Shown: piece after piece, positions 47,683 to 59,250 of the stretch
Position numbering within the stretch: position 1 is the first letter of the stretch
Layout: the number at the start of each line of letters is the position of its first letter
Assembly (NCBI GenBank): GCA_029582165.1
Contig: CM055877.1
Location: 35,719,249-35,783,248, forward strand
Length of the DNA: 64,000 nt
DNA from: Portulaca oleracea
Taxonomy: Eukaryota > Streptophyta > Magnoliopsida > Caryophyllales > Portulacaceae
Direction: 5' to 3'
Translations under genes and position numbers: made by a program
The notes under the pieces: generated by a model
The model's input: the letters and a program-made list of their open reading frames with translations, nothing else
Database searches by the model: none
Told to the model about the DNA's origin: nothing

Positions 47683-47877
47683 TCTCCTAACAATAATAAT
47701 GCTGACCTTTATTGGCTGTGAAATTCGGTCCTGAAAGCAGGGATATATCTTGTACCAAACAAAACAAAGATGTTTTAGTTGATTCGCTTGGGAGAACGAG
47801 AAGATTTGAACAGCCTAGCAATAATAAGGGTTATTTGATTCTGAAATAGGGTGAATGAATCATGGGAATTTGATTCT

Positions 47878-47923
<46 letters not shown>

Positions 47924-48260
47924 ATGGTGATCGATGCTCATGCATGAGAGTGGTATTTTATCGGATTGGACTGAGATGAGTAGAGGTCATGTGAGAAGAA
48001 TGATGAGATGGAAGCATGTGAACTCCCACCACCAAAAAGTCAAAAATTCCTTTTATTGACTTCCCTTTAAATTTCTTTTCTTTTTTTTTTTCCATCATCA
48101 TGTTTTCATGAAAAAAAATCGATAAAAATAGAGTGGCTTATGGAATGGCTTATGGAATAATAGTGTAAATATTCATAGTCTTACTTTTCTTAGTAACAAA
48201 ATATTCTTTAGTGATTAAAAATTATTATATTATAAATACTTCTTCGATGATAATAAAAAA
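47683..48260. other. Upstream region of the coiled-coil gene, with (GA)n
   Basis: Region 5' of the gene start at 47,682 on the minus strand. A pure (GA)n tract at 47,879-47,922 lies about 200 bp upstream of the ATG, a position where GA repeats often serve as BBR/BPC factor sites in plants; that role is speculative. No TATA box could be chosen with confidence. Confidence 0.45.
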
Positions 48261-48261
48261 T

Positions 48262-50657
48262 TTATAATATGTTATCAGCACGAAATTTTAATCTACAGTA
48301 TGAATTACAAACTTAATTTTCATTTCAAATCAAATCATACGTACCTACTATGGGCTTGTGAGTTATGTTCTTCTTATTTCTCAACATTTTATTTTTTTAA
48401 AATCTTTGATAATTCATCCCACTATTTCTAATCTTAATTTGACAAATCTTTGATAACTATGGCAACTTTTGGGGATGGGATGAGATTAACATCTCTCACT
48501 GTTTAGAAAGTTTACTCTCATTCATTGGTATTTTTCTTATAATTAAAATTCATTATTTGTCGGTCAATTGGGTTACCTCCAATTTGATACCTCCAAATTC
48601 TTATTTTTCAAAGTTCATTATGTTCATATGATTTTTTATTTTTTCTGAAAAAAGATTTATATATATTAAATTATATTGTTATTTGTATATTATTATTGTG
48701 ATTAAGATTTATATCTTTTTATTGGAGAAACAGAATTAAGTTCATCCCAATAATTAGAATTTGGTCTTATTTTATCAGACAATACAAAGTTTACTTTAAT
48801 ACTAAGAATTTATTTAATTTTGTCAATGACTAGAATCTCACCAGTATCGATTTTTTTTTCTTTCTCTTTTAGTCTCGTCAGTGAACCATAAATTCACCCG
48901 ACCACTAATATTATTAGTGAACTAAAAGTGCACATCAACCTAACTACTAATATTATTGGTGAACCAGAAGTTCACCTCAACCTAACTACTAATATTAATG
49001 TTTTAGAATGAAATATATTGTTTCATTATGTCAACTAATGCCCATGCAATTTTTTTTTTGTTGGCCATTGTCAATTAACTTTGTCTAATGTTATTTAATG
49101 TTCTTCATATATAATACCCAATATTGATTTATTAATCAATGTTTCCACCCTTTATGCACATTCACAGTTTATTGTTGATAATCTGTCAAGGTGTAAATAC
49201 TTTCTTGCCATTTTGATACTAATTACGGTATTCCTCTTTTCCATGAGTATGATTCTTTTTTTTTCCTTGTTATTTTAGGTTCAATTAAAATTATACATAT
49301 ATCCTATTTTTTTCACTTGGATATCTTTGTTTCTAACATGTCATTTATCTGTTTATTATAGTATCATGTCCAACCTGACCAATCTAGAGTTCATTTCACT
49401 TGACATATCTGGCAAAACTTATCTATCGTGGGTGTTTGATGATTAAATTCATTTAGCTGCCAAGGGTTTGGGAGAAACAATAATAAATGACATCAAAACC
49501 TCCGCTCAAGACAAGGCCAAAGCTACGATCTTCTTATGCCACCCCCTCCATAATTGTCTTAAAATAGAGTATCTCACGATTGAAGATCCATTTGATCTAA
49601 GAAACAGTCTAAAAAAAGATATGACCACTAGAAGACAAACATTCTTAAAAAAGCTCCACATGATTGCATGCATCACATATTTCAAGATTACAAATATGTA
49701 GCTAAATATAATTCAACACTTTTCTGAATTACCTAACAACTGAAATTTTGTGGTGAACCAATCACAAACGAGGGTCTGTTGGAGAAAATGTTTTCCACTT
49801 TTCATGCAAATAATGTGATTTTACAACAACAATATCGTGAAAAGGGCTTCAAAAATATTCAGAACTAATTTCTTGTCTACTGGTAACCGAGCAGAATAAT
49901 GAGCTTTTGATGAAAAATCATGACAATCGCCCTACTGGCTCTGCCCCACTCCCTAAAGTGAATGTGGCAATAACCACAGGCACAATAGAGGTCACGCTAG
50001 TAGTCGGGGCCATGGAGGTAGACGTGATCGTAGTCCAGGTCACGGTTCTATTCGTAGTTGTGGTCGTGATTATGGTCGTAGCAACTCCTTCAAAAGATTA
50101 TCTTCCCACCAGCTGTGGGACACCAAAAATTATCAAGCCAAAAATATTGAGGAAATCCCATGTTATCGTTGTGGAGGAAACTGGCATTGGTCACGTACTT
50201 GTCGTACGCCCAAACATCTTGTGGATCTCTATCAAGCATCATTAAGGAACAAAGGAAAATTGATAGGGACAAATTTTATGCAAGAAGACGAACCCATTGA
50301 GGTGTCACACTTAGATGTTTCTAATTTCTTTTCCCACCCTGAAGGAAAGATCTATCATCTGGTCGGTGATGGCAATGACGAGACTTTTATAGACTAGGAT
50401 ATTACCCTATAGGTATTATATGGGAAATTTTGTAGCATGATTTATGTTACTCATATCGTTATGGCTTTTATTTTTCCTTTAGCTAGATATATGTTGTTCA
50501 AGGATTTTTATTCCTAAATTATGACTTTTGGCATAATATCATATATTTTTTTTCTTACCTTAATTGTATTGAAGATCATTGACACTTCATCAATTGGAGT
50601 AATGAACGAAGGAGGAGATATAAGTCTTGCAGACAATGCAACGACACACACTTATGG
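48262..50657 (+). mobile_element. Truncated Ty1/Copia element (leader, gag, start of protease)
   Basis: GTTATCAGCACG at 48,271-48,282 looks like the leader junction common in plant Copia elements. Gag follows at 49,366 and ends near 50,397. At 50,605-50,655 a frame with GGDISLADNATTHT resembles the conserved protease-region DSATTHT of Copia polyproteins. Right after ACACACACT the sequence changes to the Tat LTR at 50,658, so the rest of pol was lost or displaced. No LTR was delimited. Confidence 0.7.
49366..50396 (+). pseudogene. Copia gag, multiple stops
   Basis: Gag would coat element RNA in virus-like particles. It starts MSNLTNLEFISLDISGK, with a TAA at 49,444, then GLGETI, KAKATIFLCHPLH and LKIEYLTIEDPFDLR, which match the plant Copia gag of the UBN2 type in order. 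Several stops and shifts follow (49,699-49,900). A CCHC zinc knuckle, CYRCGGNWHWSRTC with C-X2-C-X4-H-X4-C spacing, is at about 50,161-50,202. After it come KLIGTNF and a stop near 50,396. It is clearly dead. Confidence 0.85.
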
Positions 50658-52300
50658 ACATATTTCCTCATTGTTCGGGCTTCCGAACATCCACACGGAT
50701 TGGAAGTGTGATTTGGTGGTTTGTGTTGGGGTTTGAACCTTTACAAGTCTTTAAGGGATTAATCATACACTTCCGGAATAATAGTTTGTAAAATCACTTT
50801 TCCCTTACTTTTTGCATATCATAAGTCATTGAATTAAACTTTTAAGAGTGAACATCCACTTGTTCCAAACTCTTCTAAATTTTCAACTTGCTCGTTAAAA
50901 TGTTAGACTCGAAAGAAAACGATTTATGCAAAATATTATTTAGAAGTATACAAAGAACACCCTAAAGTTGCATCGGCACATTGTAAAACCATGTTTTACC
51001 ATAGTTTATGCAACCCGATGTGTTTTGGTTCGAAATGGGAGTCACCACCCCACTTTTTAAGGGAAAAGCCAAGACAAAAAAAAAAAAAGAAAGACTCTGC
51101 ATGTGAAACCCAGGAATGGATTTGGGGGTAAGGCTACGAACTTGAAAGGTAGGAACCTTTTGAGTTCGCCTCTCACAAAAGGAAAGACTACTAAAAGTTT
51201 TAAGTGTGCCTTTGATAAAGTTTGGAAGGGAGATAAAGAAGAACTTTATAGAATTATTTCATTGAATCATGCAACATGAAACATAAGAAAGAAAATGTAC
51301 ATATACAACACTTTATTTACAAGAGAAAGGAAATTTTAAAGCTTACATTGTGCTAATTGAAGAAGAGGCCTTGCCTAGCCCTTGAAGATTCTTGAAGATG
51401 CTCCTCTTGATACCCTTAGATGTCTCCTCTCAAAAAGCAAAAATGAACAAAAAAGATGGTAGAAAAAGGGGTTGGAAGAAGACTCTTTTTGTAAGTTTTT
51501 TAGGAAATTTGGTATAGGATTTTTTATGGTGCTTGATGAAGTTTATGTAAGAATGTGGATGGATGAAATCGGGATTAGGATTAGAGATTTAATATGGTGA
51601 TTGAATAGGATAAGAAAGTGGCGGAAAAGATGATAATAGAATAGACAGTTTATGGAGATTAGAGAGATGGATTAGAGGGAGAGATCAAATGAGAGATGGA
51701 GTGAATGGGATATAATAGATTAGATTGTGTTTGATGTGTTGAGAGGAGTATGGTACTTATAGGAGTAGGAGGGAGTAGGAGATACCTGTATGCATACATA
51801 TACATCCACTCTCGGCCATTGACAGTGAACAACATAGAAAACCAAGATGGAGGGTGGAGTGTATGAGAGTGGACGGTAGCACGTGGTGAATGAACCACGT
51901 GTGGCTGGTCTTCATGGCCGGTCGGCCGTCAACAAGGGGAGGATGAACCTCCTTCTGTCCATGCATCGCTTGATGGTGAGGGTGTGAATATGTTTGCCTC
52001 GGGAATTGCTGGTTCACACTGGACAATGATTCTATTTGGATGGCCTTATATGAAATGCTTTTGTGATGTTCTTGTGAGGTTTCGAACCTAGGACCTCTTC
52101 GCGCGGAGCTTGCATGTGACTTGCATGGCTTGTTCTTTTTACGTAAAAATGTGCATGTGATCATGCATGCAACTTGAGGCGAGCTCGTACGTGTAAGGTG
52201 CACGCACTTAGGCTTTATTTCTTGGCTTCTTCTTCTTTATTTTGGCTTCTTTTTATATAGATATGCTATATATTTTGGGTTTCAAAACCCGGTGTCTACA
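50658..52300 (-). mobile_element. 3' LTR of a Tat-lineage element (minus orientation)
   Basis: In minus sense it runs from TGTAGACACCGGGTTTTG (52,300) to about ...ATATGTCCATA (50,658), 1.64 kb. It matches 13,944-17,489 (without its nested LTR) from end to end. A CACGTG-containing ACCACGTGTGGCTGG (51,893) and a TATA-like CCTATAAGTACCATAC (51,746-51,761, minus sense) fit U3. The polypurine tract beyond 52,303 makes it a 3' LTR. Confidence 0.8.
51138..51167 (-). other. Conserved LTR stem-loop, variant stem
   Basis: GAACTTGAAAGG and CCTTTTGAGTTC pair around a short loop. Same LTR position as the loops at 15,738, 18,831 and 61,458, but with different paired bases. Confidence 0.6.
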
Positions 52301-53400
52301 GATAGCCCCCACTTTGATTGAGCCCTGTATAGGATGGAAATCAAAGTAGAATGATTTGATGGACATCGGCTGGGGATATGATTTTGGAGTGCAAAGCCTG
52401 GAGTGACACTTGGAAGCTGGGTCCTGTGTCGCGATCGTGGGCGGCAGGCGGCTCTTTGCAGATGATCTCGGGTGACAATAACTCCCTACTGAAAACGGTC
52501 TCGGGCATCTGATGACGTCCTACTTGAAGTGATCTCGAGTGTTGAAGGCATCCTTACTTGAAGGTGTGGGCTGACACTTGGAAGATGGGTCCTGCGTCGC
52601 GGTTGGCGAACTTGCGCTGATAGGTGATCTCAGGCAAGAATGACGCCTTACTTGTTCGGGAGACTTCATCGGGCACTATGCCGATGGCCCTGGAGATTTG
52701 CTGTTGATGATGATGATGGAGGCAATGCAATGCCGAGGGACTTCACCGATCGTGTTGTTGATGGCCCTGGCGGTCGAGACTTCACCAGGCGCGATGCCAG
52801 TGGCTCAGATATTGAGACTTCACCGGGCGCGATGCCGGTGGCTCGGGTTTTGAGACTTCTTCGGGCACGATGCTGATGGCTCGGAGTTGTTGATGTTTGA
52901 TGGCAATGTGATGCTGAGAGACTTCATCGGACGCGATGTTGGTGGCTCTTATTCATGAGATTTCATCGAACCCGATGTCGATGACTCTTATTTTTCCTGC
53001 AAAAATGCAAATTTGTTTTGTCAGTTTTAGCGAAATTTACTTTTTTGGTCTGGATAATTTACCTCGGTTTTTGTCGGCATAATCATTGGAAAATGCTCTT
53101 GTTTTGGGGACTTGATGCTTCAATTTTGAGAAGACAAACTTCTTCATATTAGGCACACTTTACTGTGCTCCTCCTTGAGAATGTGTAAACTTGGACTCTT
53201 GGAAACAAGCATGAAGAAAAGAACAAAACTCCTTCTTTCCCTAGGCCGGCCAGACTCTAGGAAAAGAGAGGAATCTTTTCGTACACTTCAGCTTTTGTAG
53301 GCCATGCATGAGACAGGTTTGATCACAATTGTTGTGGATAGACGCAAGGCCGATCAGAATTAAACTTTGGCGAATGAGGATCTGACAGGTGGATGTGTGG
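52301..53400 (-). mobile_element. Tat-element 3' region with polypurine tract and minisatellite
   Basis: In minus sense AAAGTGGGGGC (52,304-52,314) precedes the LTR. Further in, 52,430-52,640 carries GTCCTGTGTCGCG-like words and 52,650-52,990 a ~38 bp tandem repeat. No protein is encoded on the minus strand. The region is continuous with the promoter of the PMD gene on the + strand, without a visible boundary. Confidence 0.6.
52650..52990. repeat. ~38 bp minisatellite, about seven units
   Basis: Units of the form GAGACTTCACCGGGCGCGATGC + CGGTGGCTCGG recur near 52,661, 52,737, 52,775, 52,813, 52,851, 52,918 and 52,966, with variable fillers. GC-rich units in an AT-rich setting, typical of the variable region between pol and the 3' LTR of Tat elements. 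Confidence 0.85.
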
Positions 53401-53416
53401 ACCGAGCTATTTTGAT

Positions 53417-53424
53417 TATAAAAG
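53417..53424 (+). promoter_or_regulatory. TATA box of the PMD gene
   Basis: GATTATAAAAGGGAGC lies ~120 bp upstream of the ATG at 53,537 and is followed by a CT-rich leader (TTCTCTTTCTTATTCTCTC), a normal plant core promoter. No coding frame precedes it. Confidence 0.55.
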
Positions 53425-53583
53425 GGAGCTCTAGCTATGACATTCTTTACCACTTCTCATTCAAGCTTCACTTGTTTCTCTTTCTTATTCTCTCTCTAGA
53501 AATCCTTTTGGGTATTTTGATTTTCATCGCAAAAAGATGAATTTTCTGACAAGAGGACGCAGATGTGCTACTCAGCCAACAGT

Positions 53584-54792
53584 TGTTTAGTTGTGGTATA
53601 TTCGGGTTTTCAGAGGAAGGTTGTCGAATCCATAGGGATGGTGTGTCAGGTTAATAGGAAATTGGTTTGATAAGGTTTCAATGACAAAAAGCAATAAATA
53701 ATGAAAAACAATTAAACTAAACTAAGCATGAATTCAAAATAACAATAACCAAGAAAGCAAGAATTTAAAGATGAACTAAACCTAACTTAATAATAAAGTA
53801 AATTTCTAACTAAGAAAGCAATTAAAAGCAATTAATAACGATGAATGTAAAAACTGAACTAATTACTGAAATTAAGAATGAAAACATTGACCTGGAATGC
53901 ATTGTACTAATCTTGGATCTTGAATCTTGAATCACCAATATTTCTCCCGAACAAACAAGAAAGGATGTGATTTGGATTACTAAGACTGCTCGAATCCTCA
54001 CCTGAAGGGAGAATCCAAAGAACCTAAATCCTCCTTTTCACTAAAAAGGGTGGGATTTGTTGGATTTAATACTAATAAAATTGAAAATAGCGAGAAGGAA
54101 GACATAAATGAAAAGGAACATAAACTTGAATTTAATTTCAAAAGAGTAACTTACAATGCGATGAATTGAGAGAAAACTTCAAGAAACTAAGAACTGAGGC
54201 TAAAACTAATAACTAGAATTATAAAACTATAAACTAGGATATCTCGTCATGTTCTGCCTTCGGTCGCGGGCGCTACGCCCAGGGTCGCAGGCGTCACACC
54301 TAGCTTAGCGGGCGCTACAAATTTTCCAGAATCTTGCTGGGCGTGAACTGAAGCCACCACGGTCTGCCCGTGGTTGGCTCTGTTTCTTCCGATTCGTTCC
54401 TTGGCTGTTTTGTTGGCGCTCGCAGGCGCTACGCCCAGGGTCGCGGACGTGACCATGCGCAGGTAATGTTTCGTTGATCAGCTCTCTGTCGTCGCCCGCG
54501 ACCTCTTTCTTCCCTGCTGTAGTGGGTGCGACGCTAGTGGTAGCGGGCGCTACGCTTTTGATTAAGGACCTTGTCAGCTTGTCGAGGCTGGTAGCGGGTG
54601 CTACCCTTGAGTTGGCAGGCGCTTCCAGGCAAGTTTTTAGGAAATTTTTAGCTTTTTGGCCCTATTTTCCTTCTTCTTCTTGATTATCCTGTAAAAACAC
54701 AAAATCATCATAACTAATTTATAATTAGGGGTCTAAAACAAGCAAAAACCCTTCATTAGCAGTATCAATTCGGCTCGAAATGAGACCAAACA
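53584..54792 (-). mobile_element. Solo LTR, 1209 bp, duplication ACAGT, in PMD exon 1
   Basis: Ends TGTTTAG and CCAAACA, with ACAGT at 53,579-53,583 and 54,793-54,797. In minus sense it begins TGTTTGGTCTC and ends with CCCTATGGATTCGACAACC...CTAAACA, the text usual for 3' ends of Athila-like LTRs. It contains an array of GGGCGCTACGCCC palindromes (54,260-54,630). Confidence 0.92.
54260..54630. repeat. Array of GCGGGCGCTACGCCC palindromes
   Basis: Variants of TCGCGGGCGCTACGCCCAGGGTCG recur about nine times (for example 54,264, 54,417, 54,546, 54,590, 54,618) inside the solo LTR, mostly as half or full palindromes. Analogous in place and spacing to the TCACGGCCGTGA array at 21,228. Confidence 0.75.
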
Positions 54793-55380
54793 ACAGTCCA
54801 GGAGCGTCCTTATGCGAGGACGGTACAAAGGGAATACCCCAACAGTGAGTTCACACCAGCACAACTTATGTTTTGTTAGGACGGACATGCATGGTTTTTC
54901 CATTCCCATGTTTCAGTATGTACTGATTCATAACATGTTTTATCTTTCGAAGATGTTTTGCATATTATTACATGCTTTAGTACTTTAAGTTAGATTTAGA
55001 GTAGGTGAGTACTCTAAATTTTGCTTGCAGTACGTTGTGTCCTAGAATGAACATTTAGGCCTTTTTTTGCTACTTTTGTCGTAGGATGACCCTTTTAAGA
55101 CATGTAGGGGCATGCAAAGCATGGTGGATTTATCCCATCATGCACAAGTGGGAGATTTCTACTCGACCACTATTAGGGGTGAGGGTTTTGGTCCTTTCGT
55201 AGCTTGTTTGGATGCCTGGAAAACACGTAGTAGGAGAATATTTGGTCGGGCTATAATGGAACGTTTTTGGGACACAACGAATTCGTTTCATCTCCCTGTT
55301 GGTGAAATGATGCTTACTCCTGTCTATTTCGTGATGATCACTGGCCTCAACTGGGGTGGCCAGTTGTTGGAATTTCAGAG

Positions 55381-58300
55381 TGTAACACCCCCAAGTTATT
55401 CCCCACTAGATTAAGCTAATGACCCACTTAACCAATGATTAGCGCAGCGGAAATACTCACCTGAGTGTATTACCGCCATCCACGGAAGTGGCCACACATC
55501 CATCACAATATCCAACATACACATCACAACCCATCACAAACATACTTAACTTAACAACTTCACAACATAACTCATAACTTTAGATACAATACAAACACCA
55601 TGGCAGCAACTTCTTTAAATATAAGACAGATTGCTCTCCCAAGTCACCTTTGCCGTCTTATGTGGCCTAGGGGTTCGTCCTTTCGATGTCTTGCCTTTGC
55701 TCTTAGCTAGGCTCCCTAAAACTAAAACATAAAACTTCGAAACGTGAGATAAACTCAGTACGTATACCCCCTATAATGTAAGAATCATGTCGAAATTCAT
55801 TTTAGTTATTAGCGCGGTTCCAAAACCTTTAAAAATGACATAAATAATAGATGAACAGTAACATAGAAATATAACTTACAATACATCACCATAACTTAAC
55901 CTGTACATGAAAACATGACTTAACCTGTAAATGAAAACATGACTTAACCGGTACATGAAAACAAGACCTATCGTGTATCTTAAATCATGCCCCAAGTGAA
56001 AACATGCTTGTGAGTTTCTTCCTTTAAATATAACATAACATAGTTTAAAAAAAAAACAAACCCAAATCATATCTCACTTGACATAAAATACATATGAAAC
56101 CATATCATAAACTTGACCTTAAATCCCCATAAACCAGGACTTACAAACTTCGGTCTGTAACTCATAAAACGTCTCTTTAAATTAAATAACTTGGTAACTT
56201 AAGATACTTAAGACTTGGTTGTCCTATTATTATCTTGAAAGTCCCCTACTTGCGATCATCGGCTAATCCTCCATATGCGCATACCCGAACCGATCGGGAG
56301 ATCCGGATGGTGGACAATGTCCTATACTGGCCAGATGTCCATGAGGTGCACTTATGGCACAAATTATCCTGGTGTGCGCTAAGGCACAGTTGCATGGTGC
56401 GTACTAAGACAGAACTTTCCTAGGGTGCACCATGGCACGATTAATATGGAGTGTACGAAGACACGATGTTCCTAGTGTGCTCTACGGCACAATTACATGG
56501 GCGGGTCTTTATTTATGTGTGAAAACTTGAAAACATTTCTTGCTTTTAATCTTATTATTTTGGGTTTCTTATAAGATATAACTGTAGAATAACCTAATCG
56601 TAAAATACTTTTTAGACGAAACTCGCACATGTATAGCAACTCCCTCATGAAAATCCTTTACAAAATCAATACTTGTTACCATAGAAATATCTAGCCAAAA
56701 GTACTTAAGTACTTGTGTAAACCTTAAGCAAGATGCTTTACTTAATAAAACTCACTGTGGTCCTTAGGACCACATAAATATACTTTATTCTATCATATAA
56801 CATTGAAGTAGAATAATATGAAACTTAAGTACAACATAAGCTTTATGAGGCATAAAAAATAAATCGTGTACTCGTAAATATATGAGTCTGATGCTTTATT
56901 TTATGAAACTTACTCAGTACATAAAACCATAAAATGTACTCATACTTCCACATGTCCTATTGAAATGAAATAAACAACATAAATCTTAAACATAAGCATA
57001 GGATTTAAACGACATAAAATCAATCTTCAAATAATGTAAGAAGGGTTACATGCAATATACATACTTGATGCTTTAAAATCACACACTGGACGGGCAGGGA
57101 CTTGAACAGTTTGACTGCAATGATCTCTTGCAAGGACTTAAAAAGAAAAAGAAACATGAATTAGGATTTAACTTACGTGGGAGTATTGAAGAGTAACTTA
57201 ATGAATTTCCTAAGGGCTCGATAAGAAACTTGTCTTTTTAAGGTGTACTCACAGGGCCATAACTTCTCCCACAAGTACCGTATAATGGCATAAAAGGACT
57301 TTACGGAAACCTCAGATTATCCCCTTCAACGTTTTAGTTGATAATGAAAGTAAAAAACATGGTTAAAGAGGGTAAAAACCCAAATCTTAGTAAGCTGCCC
57401 AAAAGATTCCCTTATCGATGTCAGTTATTTGAAGAGTCATAATTCAAGTTATACTCATCGGATCGGAGTGTGTAAGCTATCAATGGAATGCTGGAAGAGT
57501 AAACTTTCATTTTGATCATGAACTGATTTGAACATGGGAAAAGGTCGGAAATTGGCCCAAAATACAGGACAGTCACAAAACACTTTCTAGGTAAACTCAG
57601 ATTATTAACCTCTGCTCGAGGACTCATAACTCTCACTCCCAACATCCTATGACTATGAATTATACCTTTCTGGAAAGCTTAAGATGTCCTATTCAACTTT
57701 CATTTTGAACACTCATCCCAAAAAGATCTGTAAATGGAAGAAAAACATTGATTTCCAAGCTGCCTCAGAAATTCGTATTCATGTGTCACCTCTCAAGGTT
57801 TTGATCATAACTTTTAATATACTTATCGAAACTTCGTGATTCAAAAATCGGGGTTTAGCTAATGTCTTAGCCTATCTAACTATACCATAAAATGGGGCAA
57901 ATTCACAAGTTAAACTGGAAATTTCAGAACTCAACCAGATTTGAAAAGGGGTTTGTGCGCAAGTTAAAGTTGAAATCCCACACTAATTTCTCTCCAAAAC
58001 ATAATCCTAGCATGTCAATAAAATTTCCAGAATTAAACACCTTAGAAACCTTCATCCCTATCCATATTTGATGCATGCAAAGCAAGATCTTCACATAATT
58101 GAATATCCAATTTATATATCATAATGAATCTAATAGCAACCTTCATTTCACTCACTAAAATGGCAATTTAAACCTAATCTATTCACATGCAACCAAAACT
58201 TAAGCAGGAAACCATTCTTTCACATTGAAATTCATCTCCTAACCATCATGCATGTACATATTGGAATACAAAAATTACTTATTCAAGCATAAAAACACCA

Positions 58301-59250
58301 CACTCTACCATAACTTACCAAATTTCCACTTGATTCTTTTATATACTCTACAATCTCCTCTTGGATTTCTGAAACCCTTGATTAACCTCTGGAAAAACAT
58401 GAAAAAGAGAACCAAAAACGCATTTTATAATTGAGATTTACACTTGAAAGAGAGTAGGAAAGTGATGGAGTAGATTACAACTTCAAGGAGGACAACGGAA
58501 GGGAAGAAGAAGATGATGAGGATGGTGGCATGGTGGTGCGACGGCGACCGACGGCCGGCGGCTCTGGACGGCACGAAGACCGAGCCCCTAAGAAAACTTC
58601 CCTCCCCTTCGGGCAACAGGAAGACAGAGGGGGCTTGGGAGGTGAGAGGCCGAGAGAGAGATTAGAGTGAGGGAGTATGAGGGAGTGATTAAGAGTGTAA
58701 AAATGAGTTGGATGAAAGATGGTTCAAAAAAGAAATTATACTCATCCTAAGGATCATATAAGCATAGTTAAGGGCCCAAGATGGCCTTCTCTTCCCTCTT
58801 TGGCCGGTCCAAATGATGGCCCAAACAATAAATTTATCAAATTTTAATTTCCTCCTTACACTTATATCTCCCAAAACCCCAATTCCTTAAATTTATTAAA
58901 CCCTAAAATATTATTGGTAACCCAATAAATATACTTAAACACCTCCTCGTAAATTCTCATAATTATTTCCACTCCGACTGGAATAAAAGGTGGATCCAAA
59001 AATATGGGTCTTGAAAATGAGTACATATACGATCATGATTATTACAAATTATCAGAAAGAGATTCATCAAGAAAAGAACCGTTTTAGATTGATATACTTG
59101 ATGATCGTTGCACTATTCAAGTCTTGCAAAACATACACTTGATTAGAAAAACTTGGAAGACGCGCTTTAATTATTAATTATTTAACTTTAACCTTGATTA
59201 ATTAGGTTATGCAACACGTAATAAGGGGTGGTTTTCTTTGGGTTATTACA
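55381..59250 (-). mobile_element. Del/Tekay-like solo LTR, 3870 bp, duplication CAGAG, in PMD exon 2
   Basis: Ends TGTAACACCCCCAAG and TTTGGGTTATTACA, with CAGAG at 55,376-55,380 and 59,251-59,255. Co-linear with 5854-8942. No internal domains are present, and short frames inside are AT-rich noise. Its GC-rich part (about 58,500-58,640, GACGGCGACCGACGGCCGGC) parallels 8170-8250 in the other copy. The largest single insertion in the PMD gene. Confidence 0.93.
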
